DNA of 64,000 nt from Saprospiraceae bacterium (GCA_013140975.1 JABFRV010000041.1:82164-146163); one strand, 5' to 3'. Numbered from the stretch's first letter, positions 41,731 to 52,009 are shown. The notes: generated from the letters alone by a model not told the origin. Made by a program: numbers and translations.

Positions 41731-42258
41731 ATGACTTTCAGCAATTTTACAATAAGACCTTTGACAATAAACGATTTAGATGCATATTTCCGTCTTGTTG
41801 ATAAGAATAGAAAACGACTAGAAGATTTTTTTACAGGAACAGTCTCAAAAACTAAAACTTTCGAAGACACAAAGCAATTCTTGTTGGATATCGTTCAGCG
41901 ATCTAAAGACAGAACCTATTTTCCTTACATTATAATTGATAATTCAAATCAAAAAATTGCCGGTTTCATAGACCTGAAAAATATTGACTGGAATATTCCC
42001 AAATCAGAAATGGGGCTTTATATAGATGAAGACTATGCGAATCAAGGAATTTCAACAAAGGCGTTTGGAGTGTTTTGTGAGCATTGTTTTAGCGAACACA
42101 AATTTCAAAAACTATTTCTTAGAACTCATCAGAATAATACGTATGCAAGAAAGGTGGCAGAAAATTGCGGATTTCAAATTGAAGGCACTATCAGAAGAGA
42201 TTACAAGACCACTTCGGGAGAAATTGTTGATTTAATTTATTATGGGAGAATAAATTAA
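41731..42258 (+). CDS. GNAT family N-acetyltransferase (RimJ/RimL-like)
   Basis: This 175-residue acetyltransferase uses acetyl-CoA to modify an amine. The core strands and the acetyl-CoA loop are seen in KSEMGLYIDEDYANQGISTKAFGVF (with NQGIS in place of the usual Q/R-x-x-G-x-G/A). HQNNTYARKVAENCGFQIEGTIRRDY is the RimJ/RimL-type ending. These enzymes acetylate N-termini or small amines; the substrate here is unknown. No operon partner is evident. Confidence 0.82.
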   Translation: MTFSNFTIRPLTINDLDAYFRLVDKNRKRLEDFFTGTVSKTKTFEDTKQFLLDIVQRSKDRTYFPYIIIDNSNQKIAGFIDLKNIDWNIPKSEMGLYIDEDYANQGISTKAFGVFCEHCFSEHKFQKLFLRTHQNNTYARKVAENCGFQIEGTIRRDYKTTSGEIVDLIYYGRIN

Positions 42259-42499
42259 AAAATACAAGCTCTAAGCTTTTAAAAGATTTTATTGACACAG
42301 GATATTATTTCACACGGCTATTTATTTCCTAAAGCTTCAAAAACGCAAAGGATATTATTACTATTAGATTAAATAGTTCACGAGTAAAAGTTAAATTTTT
42401 TGTTTGTCGTTTGCAATTTTATAAGATAGAATTTCGTTCTACTGCGATATTAAATACGTCTTAATAGTAGTCAGATTCTATACAATAAAAATAAATTAG

Positions 42500-43087
42500 A
42501 TGGATAAAAGCTTAAAATATTTTTTAATTTTATTTCTTCTGATCTTCGCACGTGGTTGTGATTTTTACTCAACCTCTTTGTGGATATTTCAGGAAGGTGG
42601 GCTGGAAGATGAAACAAACCCATTAACCCAATTTTTTGGCGTAGGATGGAATGGCTTGGTTCTTGTGAATATAATAGTCACAATTATTATTGGGTATTGC
42701 TTTTACATTTATATGTTCAAGTATAAAGTTATCGGAAATTTGAAATTTATTCCTGAATCAGCAATTCAATATGCTTCCATTCTATATTATGAAAAGAAAA
42801 ACCAATTATGGAAGCTTCTTTACAAAATTCCGAACAATAAATTAGCAGCTGTGGCCCACACAGGTTATGTTGCTACCTGGGGAATAATAATTGCGAGCAT
42901 CATTGTTACAATTCATAATTTGTTACAATTCTATGAGAATCAATATTATGATATTTATTTAGAATTTGTAAAATATCCTCGACCCATATTTTACATCATC
43001 ATTTTCAGCCCAATGATATTGTTATCTCTTAATCTTTATAATAAGGAATTTCAGGAATATAAACTTCGAAAGAATAGGCATAAGTGA
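42500..43087 (+). CDS. Hypothetical membrane protein with about four transmembrane segments
   Basis: This 195-residue protein begins with a hydrophobic segment (residues 8-27) carrying ARGCDFYSTSLWIF, then EGGLEDETNPLTQFFG, a pattern loosely like DUF5658 proteins. Further segments are at 50-72, 125-145 and 163-182. The function is unknown. It is followed by an acyl-CoA dehydrogenase gene with a separate upstream TATTTTTG box (43198-43205). Confidence 0.55.
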   Translation: MDKSLKYFLILFLLIFARGCDFYSTSLWIFQEGGLEDETNPLTQFFGVGWNGLVLVNIIVTIIIGYCFYIYMFKYKVIGNLKFIPESAIQYASILYYEKKNQLWKLLYKIPNNKLAAVAHTGYVATWGIIIASIIVTIHNLLQFYENQYYDIYLEFVKYPRPIFYIIIFSPMILLSLNLYNKEFQEYKLRKNRHK

Positions 43088-43228
43088 AGTAATGGACCAA
43101 AAGAATATATGCAATTACTCACCGGTGCTATATTCTACTACCCCGCTTTACCAATTTATTACTTTGTTAAACATTAGGAAAAACCCCTATTTGACTCTAT
43201 TTTTGCCTTGTTAATCGAATCGACCTGA

Positions 43229-44359
43229 ATGGAGAATCTGGAACTAATCAGAAATAGTGTAAGGGAATTTGCAGAAGCAGAAATACGACCTAAGTTTATG
43301 GAATGGGATGAAACCCAACATTTTCCTATAGATTTAATGCATAAACTTGGAAAACAGGGATATTTAGGAGCCCTTGTGCCTACCGAATATAACGGATCAG
43401 GCTTAGGATATCAGGAATACATAACTATCATTGAAGAAATTGCCAAGGTCTGCGGATCTATTGGCCTTTCAGTTGCAGCACATAATTCGCTTTGCACAGG
43501 TCATATTCTGGCTTTTGGAACTGAAGAACAAAAGAAGAAATATCTTCCAAAACTTGCAACCGGCCAATGGATCGGAGCATGGGGACTTACGGAAGCTGAA
43601 ACAGGTTCGGACGCAATTCGCATGAAATGTGTCGCAAAGCAGGAAGGAGAATATTGGATAATTAATGGAACTAAAAACTGGATCACGCATGGGATCTCGG
43701 GAGATATAGCAGTAGTTATTATTAGAACTGGAGAATTGCTTGATAGCAATGGAATGACTGCATTTATTATTGAAAGAGGAACTCCAGGTTTTTCTGGTGG
43801 TAAAAAAGAGAACAAACTTGGAATGCGTGCGTCAGAAACTGCTGAATTAATTTTTGACAATTGCAAGGTTCATCAATCACAGATTCTTGGCAAAGTTGGC
43901 GAAGGATTTAAACAAGCAATGAAGATTTTAGATGGTGGCAGAATCAGCATCGCTGCCCTATCATTAGGCATAGCTAAAGGCGCTTATGAATGCTCTGTCA
44001 AATATTCTAAAGAAAGAGAACAGTTTGGTCAACCGATTTCTCGTTTTCAAGCAATAGCTTTTAAACTTGCAGATATGGCTGTGAAAATTGAGGCTGCAGA
44101 AGCGCTTACACGTCAAGCCGGTTACATGAAAGACAACGGCATCAAGATGACTAAAGAATCAGCAATGGCTAAATATTACGCTTCAGAAATTTGTGTTCAA
44201 GCTTCCACCGAAGCAGTCCAAATTCACGGCGGATATGGTTATACTAAAGACTTTCCGGCAGAAAAATACTATCGTGATTCAAAGCTTTGTACTATTGGCG
44301 AAGGAACGTCTGAAATACAGAAACTTGTTATAGTTAGAGAATTAATCAAATCTAACTAA
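43229..44359 (+). CDS. Acyl-CoA dehydrogenase (short/branched-chain type)
   Basis: This flavoenzyme catalyses alpha,beta-dehydrogenation of acyl-CoA, feeding electrons to ETF. At 376 residues it has the usual length. FAD- and substrate-contacting motifs include WGLTEAETGSDAIRM, ITHGISGDIAVVII and RISIAALSLGIAKGAYE. The C-terminal QIHGGYGYTKDFPAEKYYRDSK and IGEGTSEIQKLVI contain the catalytic Glu of the GEGTSEI motif. The gene is monocistronic and intact. The substrate chain length cannot be told from the sequence. Confidence 0.9.
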   Translation: MENLELIRNSVREFAEAEIRPKFMEWDETQHFPIDLMHKLGKQGYLGALVPTEYNGSGLGYQEYITIIEEIAKVCGSIGLSVAAHNSLCTGHILAFGTEEQKKKYLPKLATGQWIGAWGLTEAETGSDAIRMKCVAKQEGEYWIINGTKNWITHGISGDIAVVIIRTGELLDSNGMTAFIIERGTPGFSGGKKENKLGMRASETAELIFDNCKVHQSQILGKVGEGFKQAMKILDGGRISIAALSLGIAKGAYECSVKYSKEREQFGQPISRFQAIAFKLADMAVKIEAAEALTRQAGYMKDNGIKMTKESAMAKYYASEICVQASTEAVQIHGGYGYTKDFPAEKYYRDSKLCTIGEGTSEIQKLVIVRELIKSN

Positions 44360-44422
44360 ATATAGCTTGAATCCTGTGAAGGATTTAAGAAACATTTTAA
44401 TACCTTATCGCGTTGATTTGAT

Positions 44423-46672
44423 ATGACCGAACATAAGTTCTTTACCCGTATCGCAATTGCTGTAACTACATTCTTATTCCTAAATTCTTTGATTTATTCG
44501 CAAATAGTTACAGGAACTGTCGTTGATAGCAAAAATCAAGGGCTTGAAGGGGTAATGGTTTTCTTCCTCAACACAACAGTTGGTACAAGGACACTTAAAG
44601 ATGGGAGCTTTGTCATTGAAAAACCAAACAATGAAAATCGATTGGTAATCCGTTATCTCGGATTCAAAGAAGATACACTTATTCTTAAGGATGATCAGAC
44701 ACAATTATTCCTTCAACTAAAAGAAGGAGTCGACTTACAGGATGTTACAATAACAGGAACAAGAAGTTCGCATTCTTTCTCTCTACTAAATCCGCAAAAT
44801 GTAGAAACCCTCACTTCCAAAGAATTCCGTAAAGCAGCCTGCTGCAGTTTGGCAGAAAGTTTTCAGACAAGCAATACAGTTGACCTTGCATATAGCAATG
44901 CAGTAGTGGGAAATCGGGAAATTCAATTTTTAGGTTTGCGTGGAATGTATACTCAGCAACTCGTTGAAAACAGACCTGTATTCACAGGAATCTTAAATAC
45001 ATTCGGATATGATTTTATTCCCGGAACCTGGTTAGATCAGATCAATATACAGAAAGGTGCGTCTTCCGCATTACACGGCGCTCAAAGTATGACTGGTGCC
45101 ATTAATACAGGTTTAAAAAAACCGGACCTTGATTATCCTGTATACGTGAATGGATATGCAGACTATCATGGAAGATTTGAAGGCAATCTACATTTGAATA
45201 AATCCTGGAGTGACTTTGATCATTCCGGTATATATCTACATGCTAGCAGACATAGCGGATTTAGAGATCATAACAAAGACGGGTTTTTTGATGATGCTAA
45301 AAATAATTTATTAAATGGAATGATAAAAAATACCTTCTTTGGAACTTCCTGGGAAGGAATGGTAAATGCGCAAGCCTTACACAATACGCGAAGCGGAGGC
45401 GAAGTAAATGATCAAGGAAAATACTCTTTTCAACAAACAATTACACATACAAATCTAAGTGGAAATTTAGGCTACGTGGGTTTTGAAAATCCAAGCCAAA
45501 GCACTGGATCAATTTATGATTTGGCATTTTCTGAATTGTACGGAAGTTTTGGGACAGAACATCAATTTTCGAACAAGGAAAAACGTGGATTAATTCAATT
45601 TATATATAGTCATGCATTTAGTGATGACAAACATAAAATAACCGTTGGACCTGCATTGACTTACAATGAGGCGCATGAAAAACTAACTGGACTTAATAAC
45701 TTTGATCATCATTATAAAGAAATTACACCCGGAATTTTTGCAGACTACGATATAAAGTTTGGCGAAATGGAATGTGATGATCTTAAGAGATGGATAATCA
45801 GCACAAGTCATAGACTGGAATATATAAAATCCTCAAAATTATTTTGGACACCCAGAGCAAGTCTTCGCTACAATATAGATGAAGAATGGACAACTAGATT
45901 GTCTATTGGAAGAGGTTATCGTTTTTTTAGATTGGTTAGTGATCAACTTAGTCTTTTAACCACCAATCGTATGTGGATCATTAATGATCTACCTGAATAT
46001 GAATCGAGTTGGAATTATGGATTAAACCTTGTAGGCAAACCAACAATATTTAACAAAGCTGCTGAATTGAACTTTGATTTTTATGTAACAAGATTTGAAG
46101 AACAGCTTGTTCTTGATCTGGATGCTGACATACCAACAAGACCACTCGCAATTTTCTCATCCTTGAATGGAGATTCACGTGCAGTAGTTCTCAGCGGAAC
46201 TTTCAGTTATCCTATTACAAATCAAATTACAGCAAAAACCGGTCTTCGTTATCAGGATACAAAGCAGACCAATTCAACAGGATTCAGAGATCAGGTTATG
46301 ATTCCGAAGTGGAGAGGTCTATTATCCATAGACTTTGAATCCACTGACAAAAAATGGCTTTGCAATTTTGCAACTCACTACATTGGAAAGATGCGTCTTC
46401 CGGATAAAACGTATTATCCTGGCGATCTTATCCATGATCACAGAGAATATTCTAAACCATATTTTCATCTTCAGGCACAGGCAAACTATACATATCAATT
46501 ATGGGAATTTTATGTCGGTTGTGAAAACATAACAAATTATACACAGCATCAAGCTATAATTGATCCTTTAAATTCAAGTGGACCATTCTTTAATGCAAGT
46601 GAAATTTATGCTCCAATTAATGGAATCAAACCATATATTGGATTTAAGTATAGGATAGAAAAAAAGATCTGA
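44423..46672 (+). CDS. TonB-dependent receptor with carboxypeptidase-regulatory-like domain
   Basis: This 749-residue outer-membrane receptor begins with a signal peptide (residues 1-28). A CarboxypepD_reg-like domain (VTGTVVDSKNQGLEGVMVFFLNT, ending IRYLGFKEDTL) is followed by a plug domain near TITGTRSSHSF and ENRPVFTGILNT to INIQKGASSALHGAQSMTGAIN. A 22-strand type barrel ends with an aromatic-terminated strand FKYRIEKKI. It imports a large or chelated nutrient using TonB energy. No SusD partner is adjacent, so it is not a standard SusCD pair. Confidence 0.87.
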   Translation: MTEHKFFTRIAIAVTTFLFLNSLIYSQIVTGTVVDSKNQGLEGVMVFFLNTTVGTRTLKDGSFVIEKPNNENRLVIRYLGFKEDTLILKDDQTQLFLQLKEGVDLQDVTITGTRSSHSFSLLNPQNVETLTSKEFRKAACCSLAESFQTSNTVDLAYSNAVVGNREIQFLGLRGMYTQQLVENRPVFTGILNTFGYDFIPGTWLDQINIQKGASSALHGAQSMTGAINTGLKKPDLDYPVYVNGYADYHGRFEGNLHLNKSWSDFDHSGIYLHASRHSGFRDHNKDGFFDDAKNNLLNGMIKNTFFGTSWEGMVNAQALHNTRSGGEVNDQGKYSFQQTITHTNLSGNLGYVGFENPSQSTGSIYDLAFSELYGSFGTEHQFSNKEKRGLIQFIYSHAFSDDKHKITVGPALTYNEAHEKLTGLNNFDHHYKEITPGIFADYDIKFGEMECDDLKRWIISTSHRLEYIKSSKLFWTPRASLRYNIDEEWTTRLSIGRGYRFFRLVSDQLSLLTTNRMWIINDLPEYESSWNYGLNLVGKPTIFNKAAELNFDFYVTRFEEQLVLDLDADIPTRPLAIFSSLNGDSRAVVLSGTFSYPITNQITAKTGLRYQDTKQTNSTGFRDQVMIPKWRGLLSIDFESTDKKWLCNFATHYIGKMRLPDKTYYPGDLIHDHREYSKPYFHLQAQANYTYQLWEFYVGCENITNYTQHQAIIDPLNSSGPFFNASEIYAPINGIKPYIGFKYRIEKKI

Positions 46673-46721
46673 AAATTATTGCGTTTACTGACTGACGCCA
46701 GATCCACTTCATAGAATAATT

Positions 46722-47573
46722 TCAGGATAAGGCATGTACTACAATTACTCTATTTTTTCCTTGCATATCTTTTCGTAGTTCAACGTTTTGATAATTCAGA
46801 GAGCTGAATATTTCTGCTACTTCTCCGGATCGGAACTCATTCAGTTCACAATAGATTTTACCATTCGAATGAAGATGTGTTTTTCCAAATTCCGCAATTA
46901 CTTTATAAAAAACATCCGGATCATTCTCATTACCAAAAAGGGCTATATGCGGTTCGAATTGAAGCACTTCTTTACTTAGTATGTTTTGTTCCTGATGAGA
47001 AATATAAGGTGGGTTGGATATAATTATATCATATTTATTATCCAGGAGATTTGACTGTGTCAAAAAATTCAATTCCAAAAAATTTATTTTTGCGGCATGT
47101 CTAATTGCATTCAGTCTTGCAACATCTAATGCATCTTTAGAAACATCTACAGCATCAATATTCCAATGTGGAAATTTATTTGCAAGTGAAATTGCTATGG
47201 CTCCACTTCCTGTGCCAATATCAAGAACATGAAGTTCGTTCTTAGTATCCTTAAAATCATTTATACAATTGAATACCAATTCTTCGGTCTCCGGTCTTGG
47301 AATCAGGACTCTTTCATCAACAAATAATACCAGGTTCATAAAAGCTGCCTCTCCTATACAATATTGAACGGGTCTACCCTCTCTTAACTGATCTGTTAAT
47401 TGCGTCCAAGGCTCAGTTTTAAAAAAATCGACAGATCCACTATACAAAATATTATTCTTAAAATAATTAGAATTATAGATGTAAAATGCTATATTATTCA
47501 AATTATCAATACTATATTCGTCAGATAAGACCCTTGATAAAATTTGGCATAGTTCTTGTTGTGTTACATACAT
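46722..47573 (-). CDS. prmC: Peptide chain release factor N5-glutamine methyltransferase
   Basis: This enzyme methylates the GGQ glutamine of release factors RF1 and RF2. The 283-residue protein has the N-terminal helical domain and GRPVQYCIGEAAFMNLVLFVDERVLIPRPETEEL as family signature (RPVQYCIGEA and LIPRPETEEL). The catalytic domain has SAM motif VLDIGTGSGAIAISLANKF and IIISNPPYISHQE with the NPPY motif that holds the glutamine. Its start is only 18 bases from the divergent ATG of the metalloprotease, so the promoters must overlap the coding regions. Confidence 0.9.
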   Translation of the reverse strand: MYVTQQELCQILSRVLSDEYSIDNLNNIAFYIYNSNYFKNNILYSGSVDFFKTEPWTQLTDQLREGRPVQYCIGEAAFMNLVLFVDERVLIPRPETEELVFNCINDFKDTKNELHVLDIGTGSGAIAISLANKFPHWNIDAVDVSKDALDVARLNAIRHAAKINFLELNFLTQSNLLDNKYDIIISNPPYISHQEQNILSKEVLQFEPHIALFGNENDPDVFYKVIAEFGKTHLHSNGKIYCELNEFRSGEVAEIFSSLNYQNVELRKDMQGKNRVIVVHALS

Positions 47574-47591
47574 ATTATAATTTTATTTAAT

Positions 47592-49793
47592 ATGTTCAAA
47601 CTCAAAAACAAGCTCTCGAACCAGACAAAAATTGTGGTGAATTTCATAACCACTGCAATATTACTGTTTGTTGCTCTTACTGAAACTATATCTCAAAACA
47701 TTTCAAAGGCTAAATTAGAAAGCATCAATTTCCTTACCAATGAATTGAATATTCAGTGTAAGCTAGGCACACATACTAAAGCGGTTTTAAACATGTCAGA
47801 CTTTGAAGCTTTATTGAATTGCGAGAAAGCAACAGTGAATGTAAACAAAGCCCTACATTCTAACCAATCTGAAAAGCTAGTGCTTTATTCCAAAGAATTT
47901 TTCGAACCAAACTATAAAATATGGGTAGATAGTTCGAATGGTATGAACATGATTGAATGCAATACCGGAAAGCATTTTACAGGAATAATAGAGAATGAAC
48001 CCAATTCCACTATAACTTTAAGTATCTACGACAATTCATGTCGAGGATTAATAATACACGATAATGGAGAACAAAGCCTAATCTCTTCTACAATCACTGA
48101 GTCCGGAATTGAATTAAATTTCACACCTGCTCCTATTCGCCAAAAAGAATTGCATTGCATGACCCACGATATAGAGCATTTTATTGAAGCAGACAATTCA
48201 CTTTCACTAAGAACTCGTGAATCTTGTAATCGTGTCGCGATTTCTATTCGTGCTGATTATGAACTGTATCTTAGATTCAACAAAAATTCCCAATCCGTAG
48301 TAACATATGTTACTTCCCTATTCAATCAGGTTCATTCTATTTACAGAAAAGAAGAAATACAAATTTCTATTTCAGAAATAATTATCAATACTGTTGCCGA
48401 TGGGTTTCCGCACACAAGCTCCAATGCAGATTTGAACTATCTTAAGAATAAATATAAAGCCTTCAACGGAAACATAAGTTTAGTTTTATCAGGATTTCTA
48501 CGTAGCGGAAAAGCCAGTCTTGGTGGAGTAGCATATATTAATAGTGTTTGTCTAAAATCCTTTGCGTTTGGATTTGCAAATATTGAAATTAGCGACAATA
48601 AGAATCCTAACTTTAATTATGACGCCTTTCTCGTTGCACACGAATTAGGACATGTTATGGGATCAAGACATACACATGCCTGTGTCTGGGGACCCAATAA
48701 AAACCAGGCATTGGATAATTGTGCTACAGTCGAAGGTAGTTGTAAGCCCATATCTTCCACTTTCAAGGGAAGCATTATGAGCTATTGCTATTTACCCGGT
48801 AAGCCCGGGATAGATTTTAATACAGGATTTGGACAAGAACCGGGAGATCTTATTCGCAAAAACATAAAAGCCTCCAGCTGTTTGACGCCATATTCTCCAC
48901 AATTAAGTACTATTTCAAATCCAGCTACAACAATTCAAGCAAATGTGGAGTGTTCAGATGGTCAGTATTCACATTACTATTTTGACAATAATACGATCGA
49001 TGAAAAAGATGATATCCTTATCGCTTCAATTAAAAAGAATACGGAGGATATTGGAAATATTTATGATGGTTCATTACAAATTAAAGCACACACAACAACA
49101 CTTTATGGAACAAGCAAAGCGATAGAATTAAAAGTCGCTTATTCACAAAAAAATGTAATACCGGCTAATCGATATTGGGAAATAAATTCTAACAAGCAAA
49201 TTACTAAACCTATTCATATAAAACTTAATTATTCAGCATCAGATCTAAAGGATATACAATTTATTCTTCCAACAATTTCTACAGAGAAATTAAGCTTCTA
49301 TACAGTTAAAGAACCTGCTTCCGCGAATCCGGATCTAAAGCACTCAGGAATTACAACCATGGTATACAAAGAATATAAAAATTCTTCCATTGCCGGTTCC
49401 TCTTTCTGGCTTAACAAGAAACTGAATGAAAATATCTACTCCGCTGAATTTCAAATTGAATCTTTAAACCTGGACATAGGCTTAAGTTACAATAAGTCAA
49501 ATTCATTCAATGATCTTTCTTCAAGAACTTCTTCAGAAATTAAAATAAAATCAATTAACAATCCCATTTCGAATGATGAGCTACTCATTTTTGCTGATTT
49601 TGTTTCCCAACCTTTACAACCGGTAACTATACAACTTTATGATCTTGCAGGAAAGCAAATGAAAACAATTTCTATCGCGCTTCAAAAATCGTACAATTCA
49701 ATCCCTGTGAGTGATATTATGCCAGGTATGTATCTAATTGTAATTGATTCTAATGGACAAAGGATATTTAAACAGATTTTGACAAGGCTTTAA
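47592..49793 (+). CDS. Secreted zinc metalloprotease (reprolysin-like) with T9SS sorting domain
   Basis: ATG 47592 is chosen over a TTG at 47556. A signal-like hydrophobic region (residues 15-34) is followed by a propeptide with Cys residues. A metzincin catalytic domain has HELGHVMGSRHTH at His 350, the complete HExxHxxGxxH zinc motif, and a Met-turn at SIMSYC about 40 residues later. The rest is a beta-sandwich region and a T9SS sorting domain (DELLIFADFVSQPLQ to RIFKQILTRL). The protein is probably an extracellular protease. It is followed 5 bases later by the cytidine deaminase gene. Confidence 0.85.
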   Translation: MFKLKNKLSNQTKIVVNFITTAILLFVALTETISQNISKAKLESINFLTNELNIQCKLGTHTKAVLNMSDFEALLNCEKATVNVNKALHSNQSEKLVLYSKEFFEPNYKIWVDSSNGMNMIECNTGKHFTGIIENEPNSTITLSIYDNSCRGLIIHDNGEQSLISSTITESGIELNFTPAPIRQKELHCMTHDIEHFIEADNSLSLRTRESCNRVAISIRADYELYLRFNKNSQSVVTYVTSLFNQVHSIYRKEEIQISISEIIINTVADGFPHTSSNADLNYLKNKYKAFNGNISLVLSGFLRSGKASLGGVAYINSVCLKSFAFGFANIEISDNKNPNFNYDAFLVAHELGHVMGSRHTHACVWGPNKNQALDNCATVEGSCKPISSTFKGSIMSYCYLPGKPGIDFNTGFGQEPGDLIRKNIKASSCLTPYSPQLSTISNPATTIQANVECSDGQYSHYYFDNNTIDEKDDILIASIKKNTEDIGNIYDGSLQIKAHTTTLYGTSKAIELKVAYSQKNVIPANRYWEINSNKQITKPIHIKLNYSASDLKDIQFILPTISTEKLSFYTVKEPASANPDLKHSGITTMVYKEYKNSSIAGSSFWLNKKLNENIYSAEFQIESLNLDIGLSYNKSNSFNDLSSRTSSEIKIKSINNPISNDELLIFADFVSQPLQPVTIQLYDLAGKQMKTISIALQKSYNSIPVSDIMPGMYLIVIDSNGQRIFKQILTRL

Positions 49794-49798
49794 AAAAT

Positions 49799-50281
49799 AT
49801 GAAAGAAAAAATAAGCATAGAATACAGCATATATGAAAGTATAAGTTCTATAGAACCCACACAACAAGAACTCTTACAATCAGCTTACAACTCTTCAAAA
49901 AATGCATATGCTCCTTATTCGCATTTTAATGTCGGCGCAGCAATACTGCTGGAAGATCAGACAATAATTTGTGGAAACAACCAGGAAAATGCATCCTATC
50001 CATGTGGAATATGCGCAGAAAGAAATGCAATCCATAATGTTCGTGCTAACTATCCGGATTTCAAAATTCATTCCATAGCTATAACAACATTTCGATTACT
50101 GAAGCAATCAATACCTGCAACTCCATGCGGCTTATGCAGACAGGTATTATCAGAAACCGAACAAAACAATGGCTCAGTCATAGAGCTTATCCTGGGCCAT
50201 CCGGAAGGAAAGGTATTCATTTTCAACAGTTGCCAATCTTTACTACCCTTGGCCTTTCAATCAAAAAATCTATTTAACTAA
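49799..50281 (+). CDS. cdd: Cytidine deaminase
   Basis: This 160-residue enzyme deaminates cytidine and deoxycytidine in pyrimidine salvage. The zinc site is CGICAERNAI (residues about 65-74, with catalytic Glu and Cys) and PCGLCRQVLSE (about residue 105). YAPYSHFNVGAAIL is the substrate-binding FxVGA motif. It starts 5 bases after the metalloprotease stop, suggesting co-transcription by position, not by function. The VOC-family gene starts 1 base after its stop codon. Confidence 0.92.
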   Translation: MKEKISIEYSIYESISSIEPTQQELLQSAYNSSKNAYAPYSHFNVGAAILLEDQTIICGNNQENASYPCGICAERNAIHNVRANYPDFKIHSIAITTFRLLKQSIPATPCGLCRQVLSETEQNNGSVIELILGHPEGKVFIFNSCQSLLPLAFQSKNLFN

Positions 50282-50282
50282 A

Positions 50283-50711
50283 ATGAAAGAATCCATTTAT
50301 CCTTGCTTATGGTTTGACGGAAAATCACATGAAGCTGCCGATTATTATTGCAGTATTTTTCCTGATTCCAGAATACTCAACAAAACTCCTATGGTATGTG
50401 TATTTGAGTTGGGTGGAAGAAAAATGATGCACCTAAATGGAGGTCCGGAATTTACTTTTAATGAATCTATTTCCTTTGTTATCTCTTGTGAATCTCAGGA
50501 GGAAATTGACTATTACTGGTCTGCTTTAACAAGTAACGGTAGGGAAGGTAAATGCGGTTGGTTGACAGATAAATATGGCGTTTCATGGCAGGTTGTCCCA
50601 TCGATATTGGGTGGCCTCATGAGTGATCCAGAAAAAGCTCCAAAGGTGATGTATGCCTTTATGCAAATGAAAAAATTTGATATACAAAAACTTATGGATT
50701 CCGCTCTGTAA
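50283..50711 (+). CDS. VOC/PhnB-like glyoxalase-fold protein
   Basis: This 142-residue protein of the PhnB/3-demethylubiquinone-methyltransferase-like VOC group starts with YPCLWFDGKSHEAADYYCSIFP (characteristic FDGKSHEAADYY). It continues with FELGGRKMMHLNGGPEFTFNESISFVISCE, EIDYYWSALTSNG and CGWLTDKYGVSWQVVP. These proteins form metal-binding or drug-binding dimers; the name ubiquinone methyltransferase is inherited and probably wrong. It is the last gene of a small plus-strand run that ends 2 bases from a convergent TolC-like gene. Confidence 0.85.
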   Translation: MKESIYPCLWFDGKSHEAADYYCSIFPDSRILNKTPMVCVFELGGRKMMHLNGGPEFTFNESISFVISCESQEEIDYYWSALTSNGREGKCGWLTDKYGVSWQVVPSILGGLMSDPEKAPKVMYAFMQMKKFDIQKLMDSAL

Positions 50712-50713
50712 CT

Positions 50714-52009
50714 CTACTCAGCAAAACCTGGAAAAGAGCGAATCAAATAATTTTTAAATGGTCTTTCTACGATTCTTCCATTAAGCTTAAGAAATGAAAT
50801 ATATTTTCTATACACGTTCTCATAAAGTTTTAATTTTTCCTCTTTATACTCTTTATCTCTAATCAAAAGTTCTATCCATTCCTGAGGATCAAGATTGGAT
50901 TTGGTTTGTGGATTTTCCAATAAGCTTTTTACCAGGCTTTTTTCTGAAAAAGAATCAACGAATTTGTAATGTTGGATGGCAGAAAGAAGTTCATTTTTTG
51001 CAATTGTTATCCGATCTTTATTTTCTTTCTTTTTGGAATCTAATTCATTTCTCTCTTCCATAATATCCAAAATCGCCTCAGCCTTCCTGAATCTGTTATT
51101 GGCGGTAAGTGGAACACTTAATCCAACTCTAAACGAAAAATTATTCAATGTATTAAATTTATTCGGTCGGTCCAGGTATAATGGATTATCATAACTTAAG
51201 CGTATGTCATTTAAAATTTTCCGGTTTTGAGAATTTATATAATTGTATTTAGATTGTAAGTAATCTATTCGATGTTCCAATACAGTTTCATCCGGAAGAT
51301 TCTTAGTTCGATTGCTAATTGCAAGACCTAGAACTTCATCTTCAATCTCCTTTACTTTTAGTAATTGTTCTTCATAGATCGGATTAACACTTTGACCTTG
51401 TACATACCCATTGATTTTATCTGTACAATTTTTTTGGGATTGAAATATTTTATTCCTATTTTTTTCAGATTCGTGTAGTTCCTTGTCATTTCTAAGGAGA
51501 TCCTGAAGATCAAATTTTTGATTCAACTCGATCGCTTTCTTTAAAAAGTCTTTCTTTACATGTAGAAGGCTATCCAATTCCTTATAATGCTTAGACCAAA
51601 TCGAAATCCACATATGGTCAAGCAACAAATCATAACGTTCATCCAAAGCTGATTGAAGGATTTCATCATATTCTGATCTATAAAGCTCAAGCTTTGCATC
51701 TTTGAGTTTCTTTTGTCGCTTAATTTCCAGGAGACTGTTCGGTTCTATAAAAATAGCGTAGTTATCTTCATTTCGCAGATATCCATAAATTGTGTCACCC
51801 AATGCTGCGCCGCTAATTCCAATTCTGGCATTAATACTTCTAATCCAGGGCGATTGAAATTTAATATTTTCTGCTGCACGAACCAATTCAATATTCTGTA
51901 ATACTTTAGGATCACTAAATGAAGAACATAACAAGGAAGACATCCAGTTATTTTCTTGACCAAAAATAAAATTACAGGATAACGAACAAAGGATAAACTT
52001 CCAGTTCAC
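50714..52009 (-). CDS. TolC-like outer-membrane export protein
   Basis: This 431-residue protein has a signal-like N-terminus (residues 1-17). Long coiled-coil helices (LKDAKLELYRSEYDEILQSALDERYDLLLDHMW, and LDIMEERNELDSKKKENKDRITIAKNELLSAIQHY) alternate with beta-strand segments in the TolC-family pattern. It is coupled by a one-base overlap to a periplasmic adaptor gene and then a DUF4956 inner-membrane protein. It lacks the RND or ATPase partner normally found with TolC. Family assignment is by pattern, as the sequence is divergent. Confidence 0.65.
   Translation of the reverse strand: MNWKFILCSLSCNFIFGQENNWMSSLLCSSFSDPKVLQNIELVRAAENIKFQSPWIRSINARIGISGAALGDTIYGYLRNEDNYAIFIEPNSLLEIKRQKKLKDAKLELYRSEYDEILQSALDERYDLLLDHMWISIWSKHYKELDSLLHVKKDFLKKAIELNQKFDLQDLLRNDKELHESEKNRNKIFQSQKNCTDKINGYVQGQSVNPIYEEQLLKVKEIEDEVLGLAISNRTKNLPDETVLEHRIDYLQSKYNYINSQNRKILNDIRLSYDNPLYLDRPNKFNTLNNFSFRVGLSVPLTANNRFRKAEAILDIMEERNELDSKKKENKDRITIAKNELLSAIQHYKFVDSFSEKSLVKSLLENPQTKSNLDPQEWIELLIRDKEYKEEKLKLYENVYRKYISFLKLNGRIVERPFKNYLIRSFPGFAE

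Noticed and set aside
46722-46725. Possible tRNA or small RNA genes in the intergenic gaps
   Set aside because: I looked for tRNA-like cloverleaf arms and CCA-ending ends in the gaps and saw none. No RNA gene could be supported.
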